A DNA stretch of 64,000 nt from the NCBI RefSeq assembly GCF_008728515.1, contig NC_044978.1:148672262-148736261 (forward strand), written 5' to 3'. Source of the stretch: Papio anubis (Eukaryota > Chordata > Mammalia > Primates > Cercopithecidae). The notes under the pieces were generated by a model. The model saw only the letters and a program-made list of their open reading frames with translations, ran no database searches and was not told where the DNA came from. Both the position numbers and the translations under genes were made by a program. Numbering within the stretch: position 1 is the first letter of the stretch; the number at the start of each line of letters is the position of its first letter. Positions 46,199 to 58,676 of the stretch are shown in pieces.

Positions 46199-48549
46199 GG
46201 ATAAGCAAGATGGTGAAAGATTGCATAATTTTCACCTTCCCTGGAACCTCCAAAATATCACAACAAATAGTTCTTTATTTGTTAGGAGCATATTAGGCTG
46301 CAAGTAATAAATACTAGACTCATGGTCTCTTACATAGGTGGGAGTTTATTTAAAGTCAGAGCTATGTAGTGGTTGGCATGGATTCAGCTGTTCAATGATG
46401 CTATCAGGGACCCAGACACTGTCTATATTTCTACTTTATCATCCTTGTTCTGTTGGCTTTTGTGCTCATGCTTGCCACATTATGGTCTTATGGTAGTTGC
46501 TGTGGGCTCACACATTAAGTTTATATTTCAAGGCAGGGAGAAGGAAAGTGAGGAAAAATGTACCAATAATGGCCATGTTCTTCTTTAAGAATTACCTAGC
46601 TTAAAGATAGTTAGGTCTTTCCCAGAAACATCCTTACCAAGTTTCTACTTGCATCACGTGGCCTCCTTGAATACAAGGGATGAAAGGAAATAATTTAGCT
46701 TTTATATCTTCTTTAATAGATGCAGGCAAGGGAGAAGGCATGGTGCTGGATCAACCAAGCCTATAACATCTGCCATATTTATGGAATTCATAAATGTGGG
46801 CTGCATGGGAGCTAGTTTGGGAAATCAAAGAGAGCAATGAGTTATCCACTGGGAGTTTGTCTGTTGTGAACAGATGCAGCTCATGAGAAAGAAAGAGGTC
46901 ACAGAGGAGAAGAGGCCAGGGGAATGCAGCCCTTGAGAATGGACAGAATCCAGGTGTGAGCTTTAGGCTTCCATAGACTGTGGATTGGAAGGATGGGACA
47001 TGTCATGACATTAGTGATAAGGACAGGGGCAGAGAAATTCTGTGTGAAAGTGTCAAATTTGAAGACTGTAGGAGAGGAAGAATTATCAGGGGTTGGTGAT
47101 TAAAGATCGGGGTAGAACGTGGATATCAGTCATGAAATGTCAGTGTGTGTCTTTATCAGCAGCATGAAAATGGACTAACACATTAGCTGACTTTGGAATC
47201 AAGGCTTGAGTCACATACTTTCACCATATTTACACTGTAAAGAAAAATCCAGATGGATATAATACATATTCAAAACTGGAGAGGATTTCTTCTTGGTAAT
47301 GGAAAGTTTTTGAAAGTAAAAAAATGTACTTTATTCTTACTTGTATTTTTTACTTTTTCTATAGTGAAACCCTATTAAATGATAAAAGTTCATGAACAAT
47401 ATTCAATTCACTTGTTCTCCCATGACCTGCTTCGCAGCCTCAACATAGAGTTCATTATCAAAAGCAGCCTCGGTGATTCTAGCAGTGAACCCCAACCTGA
47501 GCCAGCTCCTGGACTCACAGATCTGCTATTTTTCACTGCAAGACAGGAACTAGTAGGGTGACAGTATTGGGGATAAATTAATCCAGCTGAATTGAGGGAT
47601 ACACCAACTGGCTCATTGGGTTACAATGCTAGTTCAGAAACTTCCAGGCCACCTTTGTTCTATCATTCTCTTTGGAATGATCAGTTTTGTGATTTGTACA
47701 CAAATCATAGTCCTAATACACTCTGTGTTTTGCTTACACAGTCCTAGTTTTAGCTAACCACACAGTAGCATTTCTGCAGAGGTGAGAATTCTCATTTTTC
47801 CAATGCTTAATTGATTCTTAAGGGAAGAGTACTTCATGTGATAGGATAATTTGGTTTAGATTTCTCATGCTGAGCATCTGATAAGACAAATTAGTAACTC
47901 CGCCTGTTTCAAAGAATTTAGAAACACAACCAGTTTAGCCACTCCATGTTGTTCGGCCAGTATACAAACCTGTCTTACGTTTTCGGATTTTTCAGAACCT
48001 CTCCCTAGAGAACAAAACGCCCTTTTTGTTTGCTTGTTAAGTTCTTTTATCTTGGCACATGTGCTCAGAAATTGTAGGTAATATCTAAAAGGGTAAAGAA
48101 ACATAAACAAAGCATCCTTCCAAACAAATCTTCATCAAGTAAAATTTTATTTGATGTTGAGAAGTCTATTTGTCTAGCAGGAACAATGAAGATCAATGGC
48201 CCATCCGGGGCACTCTCTCCCCAGGAAATTGCTGTGGTTTTCAGCCCAGCCTCTTTCTTCTCTTTGCCTGTGACTTGGCTGGGACAGCTTTGAAAGTCTA
48301 GAAGCAGCAATAAAAAGACCCACACAGGAAGTTTTCATATTCTACTGAGAAAGGGGACATAGTAAAAAACAGGTCATTTATTTTTATATGCTCCTTTGCC
48401 TTCTTCTCCTCTCCTGCTTATTGTCCCATCATAAAAATTGTGAAGAGGAGTAAAATCTTGTGATCTTAAGATCCACCTAGATGTAAAATAGTGAAGAGAT
48501 TGTAGTTATCACTGTTCTCTTTAGAAGCAAACAGGATAATTCACACATG
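46199..48549. other. Intergenic, with a small MST-like scrap
   Basis: 46240-46700 may be an old unassigned repeat (tgcaagtaataaatactaga, catcacgtggcctcc). 47149-47183 is a scrap of MaLR LTR end (tgtctttatcagcagcatga, atggactaacaca). No gene is seen. The 60-codon open frame at 47379-47561 has no recognisable family. Confidence 0.4.
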
Positions 48550-48554
48550 TTAGG

Positions 48555-48929
48555 TGATGTGGTTTGGCTGTGTCCCCACCGAAATCTCCTCTTGAATTGT
48601 AGACCCCATAATCCCCATGTGTTGTGGGAGGGACTCGGTGGGAGGTAATTGAATCATGGGGGTGGTTATCTCCATGCTGTTCACATTATAGTGAGTGATT
48701 TCTCACGAGATCTGATGGTTTTACAAGGGGCTTTTCCCCCTTTACTCTGTACTTCTCCTTGCTGCCACCATGTGAAGAAGGACGTGTTTGCTTCCCCTTC
48801 TGCCATAACTGTAAGTTTCCTGAGGCCTCCCGAGCCCTGCGGAACTGTGAGTCCATTAAACCTCTTTTCTTTATAAATTACCCAGTCTCAGGTATATCTT
48901 TATTAGCAGTATGAGAACAGATTAACACA
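48555..48929 (+). mobile_element. THE1/MSTA solo LTR
   Basis: A sense LTR from tgatgtggtttggctgtgtc through gtccattaaacctcttttc to cagattaacaca. The target duplication is ttagg (48550-48554) and taagg (48930-48934), one mismatch. Confidence 0.92.
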
Positions 48930-48934
48930 TAAGG

Positions 48935-49385
48935 GACGTTGTACACATCAGGGACTATAAATCTACAGAGTTTATATTAGCACGTAAGTGCATAAGCAGT
49001 GGTGTAGGTTCTTGGTTTTGTTGTGTGCTGTTTAGTTCAGCCTGATGAAAAATGATATCACTGCATTTGCATAGTGCACAAACTTTCTTTGAGCAAGAGC
49101 TTCCTTTTCCCTTGAATGGGCCATGGGAGATACTACAAAGGACAAAACAGGCCTTGTAAACCTTGTGAGATGATAGACAGCATTCTTTAGGAGGTTACAA
49201 AAGAAGGTCATGAAGAACAACTATTGTCCCTGACACAAATCCCCTAATAATAAGGTTTCTAGGAGACTTTAATTCAGCATTAAGTTTCCATAGAACATAC
49301 TTTAAGAAAAGGTAGAACTGAAGGTCTACTCAGGCTAGCTTTCTCTTTTCTGGCAGCATCATCAGGCACATTGAATTTCACATTT
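48935..49385. other. Intergenic, no recognised element
   Basis: About 450 bp with no gene or repeat that I can name. Confidence 0.5.
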
Positions 49386-49690
49386 TTTTTTAAATATTTT
49401 AGTTTTTTGAGACAGAGTCTTTCGCTGTTACCCAGGCTGGAGTGCAGTGGCATGATCTTGGCTCATTGCAGCCTCTGCCTCCTGGGTTCAAGCAATTTTC
49501 CTGCCTCAGCCTCTTGAGTAGCTGAGATTACAGTCACATGCCACCATGCCCAGCTAATTTTTGTATTTTTAACAGAGAGGGAGTTTCGCCATGTTGATCA
49601 GGCTGTACTTGAACTCTTGACCTCAGGTAACCTGCCCGCCTTGGCCTCCCAAAATACTGGGATTACAGGCATGAGCCACTGTGTCCAGCT
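49386..49690 (-). mobile_element. Alu (antisense)
   Basis: A full dimer from a T-rich tail to cactgtgtccagc. The target duplication is approximately tgaatttcacat and tgaacttcacat. Confidence 0.93.
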
Positions 49691-49808
49691 GAACTTCACA
49701 TATTTTTAAACGTAAAAAACATTTTTAAATAGAAGTCAGTCATGATCTTCTTCACAAACATTTCATTTCACTACAATTCTAGCTTTTCTCCCCATTAAGA
49801 ATAGAGAG

Positions 49809-50211
49809 TGTGTTAGTCCATTTTGTGTTGCTATAAAAGAATACCAGAGACTGGGTAATTTGTTTTTTGAAGTTTGTCTCATGGCTCTGCAGGCTGTAGA
49901 AGCATGGCATCAGCATCTGCTTTAGTTCAGGGGAGGCTTCAGGAAGCTTTTACTCATGGAAGAAGATGGAGGGAAAGCAAATGTGTCACATGGAGAGAAA
50001 CGGTGCAAGAGAGTGGGGGGGATGTCACACTTTTTTATACAACAAGATCTCAGCTGAACTTCTTACCACTGACTACCTTGGGGAAAGCACCAAGTCATTC
50101 ATGAGGGATCCACACCCATGGCCCAACACCTCCCACTAGGCCTCATCTCCAACATTGGGGAATCACATTTCAACATGAGATTTGGAGGGAACAAATATCC
50201 CAACCATATCA
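49809..50211 (-). mobile_element. MST/MLT1A-type solo LTR
   Basis: The element is antisense from tgtgttagtccattttgtg, through gagactgggtaatttg and gcctcatctccaacattgg, to aaccatatca. No adjoining internal region. Confidence 0.88.
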
Positions 50212-50724
50212 AAAGGGTTAAATTTTCAGTTGTTATTGTGAACCTGTTCTCTTCTGTCTTGTCAAAGCTCATTAATACTGCACACTCAATCTGCAGATGA
50301 AACGGTGGACAAGATTGTTGAATGGGTCAGTGAATATCCTTCCAAGGCTGAGGCACTTCTGTAGGGCTTGACAACCTGTGGCAATCAATAACAGTCCAAC
50401 CAAGCAACACACGTATACCATTGAGCCAAGCATGGTGCTCAGCATAGAGGGAGAAAATAGAGACTAGCATGGTGTGTATTTTAAGGAGAAAGGGGGAGGA
50501 GGAATTAATATTTATTGGGCACTCACCATATACTTGGCACTGTGCTAGCCATTTTAAAAATACACAAAAAAATTACAGGCCACTGCTGCTGCCCCTGGGG
50601 AGCATGCCAGCTAATTGAGGAGTAAAATGCACACACACACACACATGCACACACATGCATTTACACACGCAACCTTACATTCTTTTTGGAACAAACCAAG
50701 GCATAAATAGCAAAACAATTACTA
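50212..50724. other. Intergenic with (CA)n microsatellite
   Basis: A (CA)n tract with ATGC interruptions lies at about 50629-50668. A segment near 50500-50550 (gggcactcaccatatacttg) is L2/MIR-like. No gene. Confidence 0.5.
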
Positions 50725-50975
50725 TGACTACCGCTAACAGCCAATACTTACGGAGTGTTTTCCATGAGCCATGTACAATTGTAAATGCTTTATATGTATT
50801 AACTCATTTAATCCTCTCAATTTAATGAGATTGGCCCTATTATTTTTCCATTTTACAGCTATGGAAAGTGAGGAAGAGAGGTAGGCTGGTGAACAGCAGA
50901 GGTGGGATTTCAACCTGGGCAGTCATGCTGAAGACCCTATACCATTAACCCTGTAGACTATGCTGCCTCTGTGTA
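50725..50975 (-). mobile_element. MIR SINE
   Basis: An antisense MIR with tgtattaactcatttaatcc, ccattttacagctatggaaa, gcagaggtgggatttcaacc, and an end of gactatgctgcctctg. Confidence 0.88.
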
Positions 50976-51058
50976 TCATGTATATACACGAAAAGTAAGT
51001 TGTGAAACAAAACTATAATCAGATAGCCTTGCTATCCAATATCAGGAACTGATTAGAT

Positions 51059-51093
51059 ATGTGTGTGTGTGTGTGTGTGTCTATGTGTGTGTA
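51059..51093. repeat. (TG)n microsatellite
   Basis: atgtgtgtgtgtgtgtgtg with one CTATG interruption. Confidence 0.95.
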
Positions 51094-51763
51094 TTTATTT
51101 ATATTAACATACTGCTCAGGGTACTCACTATCCATATGCTCAATACTTGCTATTTGAAACTCGGGAACCAAATATATTTAGATAATGTAAGTATCCCTTG
51201 CTACCCAAACTCACTATCTAAGCCTTCACCATTCAATCTCAGAAACTGAATAATTTGGAATTGAGTGATACTCGTATAAGAGTCAAATAATTGGAACAAA
51301 TAATGAATGCAAAAAGAGATGGCAGTTGAATTTCTCAAGGACAAATAGATGTTAGTTCAAAGAAGAAGGAGAAGGCCAGAGTAGCTGAGGCACTCAGGTA
51401 GGAAATAACACAACAAGTAGATTCGAGAGCCCGTGTATGGAGAGGGGCCACAGATGAAGCTAGACAGGGACGCAGGGGCTAGAATCTCAGGGCACTGATT
51501 GAGCATCATGGTGTAGACAATGGTGCGTCACTGGGTAATTTTAAGCAGGTAAGTGACATGATCAGATTTGTGAATTTAAAAGATCACTGTGGCTTTGGGA
51601 TTTCAAAATATTCCATGTTAAATGGTTCTGCATGTTTTAGAATACTGTGTGGAACGAATGGTATCTGTGCTGCAAACCACAGAATCCTAATGGTCAGACT
51701 TCATTGCTAGGTAGCCATGCTGGTGTGAAAACCCTGAGAAGAGCTACGGGGAGGGTGGGGAGT
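51094..51763. other. Intergenic, no recognised element
   Basis: About 670 bp with no gene. The wording around 51490-51600 may be an old repeat but I cannot place it. Confidence 0.4.
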
Positions 51764-52034
51764 GGGCGTGGTGGCTCACGCCTGTAATTCCAGCACTTTG
51801 GGAGGTCGAGGCAGGTGGATCACTTGAGGTCAGGAGTTTGAGATCAGCCTGGCCAACATGGTGAAAACCCCTCTCTATTAAGAATACAAAAATTAGCCGG
51901 GTGTGGTGGTGCACACCTTTAGTCCCAGCTGTTCAGGAGGCTGAGGCACTAGAGCTACTTGGACTCAGGAGGTGGAAGTTGCAGGGAGCTCCCATCTAGG
52001 CAACAGAGCAAGACTCCCTTTCAAAAAAAAAAAG
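51764..52034 (+). mobile_element. Alu (sense), deleted near the 3' end
   Basis: The left arm and linker are normal (gggcgtggtggctcacgcc). In the right arm, ggaagttgcagggagctc jumps to ccatctaggcaacagag, losing about 30 bp. It ends in an A-run. Confidence 0.92.
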
Positions 52035-52401
52035 AAGCAGCAGCAGCTACAGGGGGCAGTGGAGCTGCCAAGCTGCCACCTGGACACAACTCCAAATACA
52101 CAGATGATGAAATGTGAAATGTGGCTATCTGTGCAGCATTGAATTACTTGTTGATCCTTCCATCTGTACGAAATAAATTGGAAAGCTACATTTTGTTTAT
52201 AAATGTCATAGACAATTATGTACATTTATGAAGGGATTTGAAATATTCAAAACAACACGGAACTGCTTCTTCAGGGACAACAGAGAGTGTCTTTTGCTGC
52301 TTCAAATCTCTCTGAGTTCTGTCTCTGACTCTTAGGCTCTCTTTTAATGGGCTCACCTGATAAGGCCCACACAAGATAATCTTCCTTTGGAGTAACAATT
52401 C

Positions 52402-52828
52402 TCATTTTATATGTATATAAAGGAATTGGCACGTGCCATTATGGAGGCCAAGAAGTGCTGTGAGAACCAGGGAAGCTGGAGGTATAATTTTCTTTGAATC
52501 TGAAAGCCTTAGAGCCAGGGGTGCTGATGATATGAGTCACAGTCTGAGTCTAAAAGCCTGAGAACCAGGAGCTTCCATGTCTGAAGGCAGGAGAAGATGG
52601 ATGTCTCAGCTCAGACAGAGAGAGCAAATTCCCCCTTCTTCTCCCTTTTTGTTCTATTCAGGCCGTCAATGGATTGGATGACACCTACCCACTTTGGTGA
52701 GGGTGATCTTCTTTTCTCAGTCACCAATTCAAATGCTAATCTCTTCCGGATACACACAGAAATAATGTTTCACCAGTTATCTGGGCATCCTTTAGCCCAG
52801 TCAAGTTGATACAAAATTAACCATTGCA
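52402..52828 (-). mobile_element. MLT2-type LTR (ERVL)
   Basis: Antisense MLT2 features: ataaaggaattggcacgtgc, ttttgttctattcaggcc, cactttggtgagggtgatct, caattcaaatgctaatctct, tcaagttgatacaaaatta. It resembles MLT2A/B. Solo. Confidence 0.85.
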
Positions 52829-53350
52829 CTCCCCTACAAAAATGGGTATAAATGGAGCTACTTTGAAAATGAGTTGCTTTGTATTGTGTTGGAGGAGAGA
52901 TGCTGGCATGGCAGTAATTACTATCCTGTTTCCTTTTCTTCCAGGATATAGAACCAGAGTCAGTTTCCCAGTCTTGCCCCTGGGTGTTGGTCTGTTGACT
53001 GTCTTCCTCCCAAATCCTCTACTCTTGTTTCCTTGTTAACTGTGAAGCTGGAAGTCAGAGTACTCTGATGCCCTAGGTGATGGCGGAGATACAAGATTGA
53101 AGGAGCCTGGATCCCGAGTCATTGCTTGGAAAGAGCCATACAGAAGGGCCACCTGTCCAGGAACACTCACATTGTGCTATTTCACAAATGAAAAATGAAC
53201 ACTGGAGTGCTGGGGCTGATTGTCACAGCCGTTAGCCTCCTCTGAAGAACACAGCTGGATTTCACACTCCCTCTGGCTATAGAGCTCATCCACATTTGCT
53301 TCCTAATTGATGCTTTGATGAGTATCATTCATCTATTAGGTTTTTTATGA
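52829..53350. other. Intergenic, no recognised element
   Basis: About 520 bp. Short open frames only, no repeat recognised. Confidence 0.5.
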
Positions 53351-53351
53351 C

Positions 53352-53654
53352 TTTTTTTTTTTTTTTTTTGAGACGGAGTCTTGCTCTGTCGCCCGGGCTG
53401 GAGTGCAGTGGCCGGATCTCAGCTCACTGCAAGCTCCGCCTCCCGGGTTTACGCCATTCTCCTGCCTCAGCCTCCCGAGTAGCTGGGACTACAGGCGCCG
53501 CCACCTCGCCTGGCTAGTTTTTTTTTGTATTTTTTAGTAGAGACGGGGTTTCACCGTGTTAGCCAGGATGGTCTCGATCTCCTGACCTCGTGATCCGCCC
53601 GTCTCGGCCTCCCAAAGTGCTGGGATTACAGGCTTGAGCCACCGCGCCCGGCCC
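53352..53654 (-). mobile_element. AluY, Old World monkey type, youngest-looking copy
   Basis: The best-preserved Alu in the window has gagacggagtcttgctctg, gtggccggatctcagctcac, ccacctcgcctggctagttt, ccgtctcggcctcccaaag and aggcttgagccaccgcgc. It is nearly consensus for a cercopithecid AluY lineage. Likely target duplication: gac plus T-run on both sides (53349 and 53655 onward). Confidence 0.95.
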
Positions 53655-53669
53655 GACTTTTTTTTTTTT

Positions 53670-54815
53670 TTTAAAGAAAATGCATCCTCCATTTTCTATG
53701 ACTACTAGAACTATAGACAAAAGATGCAAGAAAATATTTGCTCTATTGGGGCATTAAATAGTATTTAATTTCTTTCTTCTGACTACACAAACTTTTGAAG
53801 TTTTAGGACAGTAGCTGCAGAGATCTACTTGTAAGAGAAAAATTAATTTTTAATTTCTCTTATTATTTGGAATGTTCTCTTGAAATTAGTAATTTAGAAA
53901 TCTAATTGATTTTCCCTTGTTAATCTGATATAATTAATTTCTATAAACGTTTTCCAGGCTAAAGCCCAAGTATATTGAAATTTACATAGTAAAAACCAGG
54001 AAATAATGTCACTATTTATCATGTTGGCTCCTGCACTTTCAAGTTACCTTTCTTCCCTTATTACTTGGGAACAATGATGTCATGGCTTAGAATTTAGCTG
54101 TTTCTAGGTACTTACTTCGTGATTATCAGCAACCTTACTATATAACATCTTGTTTTGTACACTGAACTTAAAAAGAGTTAATACAATACTTCAAGTGTAT
54201 TTAATAAAATGGCTTGGTATTTCACATGCAAACATGTTTTGGAAACTCAAGGTAACTTTTTTATTTCCTGAACTTTATTAATTGATTAACATCAAGATAG
54301 GCTAACTCAGACCAAAAGTATTCATATTTCCACAGGAATAGTTATTAAAAAGGTGAGGAAAGAAAAACAAACAATGACATAAACACTGAATAGATCAGAA
54401 AAACAATGTTTGAATTATGATAATTTAGATGTGAAAGAAGAGTGACCAAATGCAAGAAAAATGAACATGAGGGAAGTTAAATAAAGGGAGATGAAAGCTG
54501 AAAGAAAACGCAATCAACATAAATGGGCACATTTTGTAAATTGTAGGTTTAAGAAGGAAAAAGAACAAAATAAACATGTGACTAAAACTAAAAGAGATAA
54601 GAAATGTTTAAACTGAAGAATGTTAGTAAGAACAGAAAAGAATGCAGAGTACTGTTTAAGAAAATACAAGGAAAAGATGCTTTAAAATCCTGTAGTCTTG
54701 ACTTCAGATTCCAGTTCCACTTTGAACTACAGGTATGACCTTGGATTAATTAATTACTTTACCAGTCTGAGCTTCAGTGTCCCCAGCTGTCAAATGAAAA
54801 TAATAAAATGTCGTA
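53670..54815. other. AT-rich intergenic stretch
   Basis: No gene or named repeat. 54640-54810 may be a MIR-like piece (cttgacttcagattccagtt, gaccttggattaattaatta, gtccccagctgtcaaatg). Confidence 0.45.
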
Positions 54816-55215
54816 AGATGCGTGCAAGACTGTATTTCTCAGGCTCTTGCAGCCTATGGTGCTGTAACAGAGTGCCACTCTCCCCCAAGTCAGTTTTCTC
54901 TCCTTCCATGGTAACTGAAGGGTAGCTGCCTTGCAGTTGTATGTGGCCCTGGGACTAAGTTCTTACCAATAGAATGTGAGTGAACACTATGTAGGCCATT
55001 TTGAGCTACTGGCTATGACACTGGATGTGTCTCCTCTATGCTCTTTCCCCTTGCCTGGCCAGAACCAATGGCGCCCAGACTCAGTCATGCAGATGAGTGG
55101 AAGGCCCCAAGGGCCTCAATGATTGCATGGAGCAGGGCTCCTAACAACCTTGACTACTCACCTCCCACTGTTACATGGGAAAGCAATGAACTTCTAGCTT
55201 TTTTAAGGTCCAGGT
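54816..55215. mobile_element. LTR-like fragment, possibly MLT1-related
   Basis: The text gtatttctcaggctcttgca, tggccctgggactaagttct, ccaatagaatgtgagtgaac and cagggctcctaac fits an old MaLR-type or similar LTR. The family is uncertain. Confidence 0.35.
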
Positions 55216-55233
55216 TAATGGTTGCACTCCTTT

Positions 55234-55651
55234 TGACACAGTTTGGAGGGTTGTCCCCTCTAAATCTCATGTTGAAATGTAACCCTCAGTATTGGAGGTG
55301 GGGCCTGGTGGGAGGTGTTGGGGTCGTGGGGGCAGATCCCTAATTAATGACTTAGTGGCATCCCCTTAGTGATGCGTGAATTCCCATTCAGTTCACATGA
55401 GATCTGGTTGTTTAAAAGAGTGTGGCCCTCTCCCTACCTCCTCTCTTGCTCCCTCTCTGGCCATGTGATGTTCTGGCTCACAATTGCCTTCTGCCGTGCT
55501 TGAAAGCTTCCTGAGGCCCTCACCAGAAGCAGATGCCAGCACCACGCCTCCTGTACAGCCTACAGAACTGTGAGCCAATTAAACCTCTTTTCTTTAGAAA
55601 TTACCCAGCCTCAGGTATTTCTTTAAAGCAATGCAAGAAAGGACTAACATA
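55234..55651 (+). mobile_element. MST/MLT1A-type solo LTR
   Basis: A sense LTR from tgacacagtttggagggttg, through gtgagccaattaaacctc, to aaggactaacata. A perfect 5-bp target duplication, ccttt, lies at 55229-55233 and 55652-55656. Confidence 0.92.
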
Positions 55652-55656
55652 CCTTT

Positions 55657-57864
55657 GTTATAACATCCTAGTCCTATCCTAACTAATATGGCTCCCTTCA
55701 GCTCAACACAAAAGTCTCTTTCCTTCCTCATCACGTATTTCCTCCACTGCTGACCTTGGAAGAGAATCACGGCAGAATCAGATATTCTACCTACCAGGAA
55801 AAGGAAGCCAGATTTTACTTTATTTGATGTTTCAGAACAATTGACTATTTTTTCCAAATATAAAACAATATTATTTAAGTTTTTCCATGCAACTTCCCCC
55901 TTAAAAAAATCTGATAACTTCCTGACTGCTTTAAATTACAGTGTATTCATAGAAAACTCACGGTACAGTTAAGATGGATAGATCAGAAGGTGACTGCCAT
56001 TGAAGAGATAGTTTGTGTCTCAAGGTTACCGGGAGAGGGGGCACACCATAGCATGGGGTAGGGGTGGGGCACACAGGGAAGCGTCAGGGTTGGTCAGGAG
56101 GCAGAGGGAAAGGGAATAACTGTGGACAATGCATGGGCGAGGTGGTGGGGGCAGTCTCAGGATTGGATAATTTGAATAACTTCAGCAGGCTCTGAGGCGT
56201 AGGAGGCATAGGGAGTGTCTGTAGTTACCCAATACCTGCTCCTGTGATGATTAATAGATAATGGAGTATGACAGCCCCATTAGGGAGATGGTTGGGGTGC
56301 AGGCTCTGTTTTGGTTTGTATTTGAAGAACACACTAGAGAGCAGGTTGTTTACCACCTCTAGGGGTTGGTTATCTCTGGGAGAAGTTCCTCCAGGGTCAG
56401 CAAAACCCGAGATGTCAAAGCATCCAAATATAGCAAATAAAAGACAAGATTAATACACTTACCTACTCCCATGGTTTTGAAAATTTCTTTCCCTGGAAAA
56501 AAATAAGCAACCAATACACGATAAATATCATTTTTATTACATGCCAATTTGCTTTAGCACACAAAAATATAAAAAACTGCTCCTATCCTCAAACATTTAA
56601 AAATCAAGCTGCTTAGGTAATACATAAACACAAAATATAACATAAAGAATCATAAGTACTAAAAGAGCAATACAAACAATGAGAGCTAGGGAAGTTCTGC
56701 AGATGCCATGTGATTCTGGGCTGGGATGATTTGAGTAGAGTTAGGAGGAAGTCAGTGGGGCTCTTGAAGAAGAAGTAGGACTGATAAGAAGGGAAAAAGG
56801 CAGAGGAACATTGCACCAGAATGTAAATTCCAGGAAACCATGTCTGGCTTCACCACTGTGACCATTAGCACCTAGCACAGTGCCTGGCATAAGATGGGCA
56901 GACTGGTAAATATGGGTTGGATGAAAATGAATTCTGGGCCCAAAGGGACGGGGCTGCATGACTGAGGGACTCTACTGAGACCAATTTCAATAATGAAGAA
57001 ATATGTCTGGAAAAATAAGTTGTTAATTTGGGTCCTCCGAGAAGCAGAGGACAAGATGGGATTAAATGTGCAAGGGTTTTATTAACGGAAGCACCTGAGA
57101 CAAGGTGGGGGGTGGGGATCCAGGCAAGAGTTGGGGAGTCATCAGCCCATGAGCAAAGGGGAGAAAGGGAAGGTTGGGTAGACAAATTCTTGATGCAGTC
57201 TAGGGAATACCATCAGGGAGCCCTTGACTCAAAGTTGGCTGTCAGATGTTTGGGAAATTGCCTGAGACCAAATATCAGAGTCAGAACCAGAACCCAAATC
57301 TTCTTCTTTATTCTCAGGGTCAGTACTCTTTCCTTTTTTTGATGAGTAAAGAAAAGCATTTGGAGGTCAAATGGCCGTCCCTGAATTGAAGAAGAATTTT
57401 GGCTCAATCCATTCTGAGTTCAGTGATAAAGCATAAAACTTACTGGAAAATTATGTAAAAAGATAATCAGTAAGCCATATGGCTTGCTGGGACTAGGTCC
57501 AGGCTGGCACCTAAAAAAAACACCTGAAGAATGTCAGCGCCAACTTCCTGCTTTGTATTTACAACTCTTCTTTAGCAAGGAGAAGCCATGGAATATAATG
57601 AACCAAGCAATGGACAAGGTCATTGGCCAGATGGTTGACCTCTCTAGGCTGTTTCCTTGTGAATAAAGTAAGGGTTTAGACTAGATGTGTACAACAGCCC
57701 ACCCAGCTCTCTGCATGAGAATTCTAAGAACCCAGATAGGTATGAACATTGTGGTTTCGGTAATGGAGGGCCAGAAAGATCATGATTGTCACAGGTGGGG
57801 TGGGGTGGTGCTGGTGATGACTTCCTTTGGAGTTGTGCTGAAGGTGTGATGAGAGCATTGCTTT
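55657..57864. other. Intergenic with L2 remnant
   Basis: An L2 3' end lies at about 56840-56935 (cattagcacctagcacagtg, cctggcataagatgggc). Otherwise no gene or repeat recognised, and open frames on both strands near 57000-57400 have no family resemblance. Confidence 0.45.
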
Positions 57865-58139
57865 CTTTTTTGAGACCAAGTTTCACTCTTGTTGCCAAGG
57901 CTGGAGGGCAATGCTGAGATCTTGGCTCACTGCAACCTCTGCCTACCAGTTTCCAGCGATTCTCCTGCCTCCACCTCTCCCAGGGGCCTGGCACCAGGCC
58001 CAGCTAATTTTTGTATTTTTTGTAGGGATGGGGATTTCACCATGTTGGCCAGGCTGGTCTGGATCTCCTGACCTCGTGATCCGCCTGCCTCAGCCTCCCG
58101 AAGTGCTGGGATTACAGGTGTGAGCCACCACACCCAGCT
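57865..58139 (-). mobile_element. Alu (antisense), small deletions
   Basis: The copy runs from tttttgagaccaagtttcac to accacacccagct. The left part of the linker is deleted (gcctccacctctcccagggg). The target duplication gagagcattgcttt is perfect (57851-57864 and 58140-58153). Confidence 0.94.
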
Positions 58140-58153
58140 GAGAGCATTGCTTT

Positions 58154-58395
58154 TTGTTCAAATACTTTTTACATACCCAGTTCTGTGATTAGGCTCTAGG
58201 AGTAAAATGATGAGTAAGACATGGCACCTGGCATTGAGGAACTCATAGTTTAGCTAGAAGATATGGTGAAAGGTAGTGTGGGATGAGGAAAGGAAGAGGG
58301 TGTGAGGGGAAAGCCTGTGGAACCACATGACTCTACATTGATTTCTTTAAGTACCTAATTCTCAGGGTTATGGGGAAGATTAGAAAGGGCATAGA
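58154..58395. other. Intergenic spacer
   Basis: A short unassigned stretch; nothing recognised. Confidence 0.5.
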
Positions 58396-58676
58396 TCAGC
58401 ACTTTGGGAGGCCAGGTGTGAGGATCACTGGAGCCCAGGAGTGCGAGACCAGCCTAGGAAACATAGCAAGACCCCCATCTCTACAAAAATAAAAAATAAA
58501 ATAAAATAAATTAGCTGGGCATGGTGGTGCATCCCTGGTGGTGCATCCCAGCTACTCAAGAGGCTGGGGTGGGATGATTGCTTGGACCTGGGAGGTCAAG
58601 GCTACAGTGAAGCATGGTCATGCCACTGCACTCCAGCCTGGGCAACACAGTGAAAACTTGTCTCTAAAAAAGAAAA
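58396..58676 (+). mobile_element. AluJ-like (sense), 5' truncated
   Basis: The copy starts within the left arm (atcagcactttgggaggcc), so the first 25 or so bases are missing. A 15-bp direct repeat lies in the second arm (ggtggtgcatccc, twice, at about 58524-58550). It ends in an A-rich tail. Confidence 0.92.
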
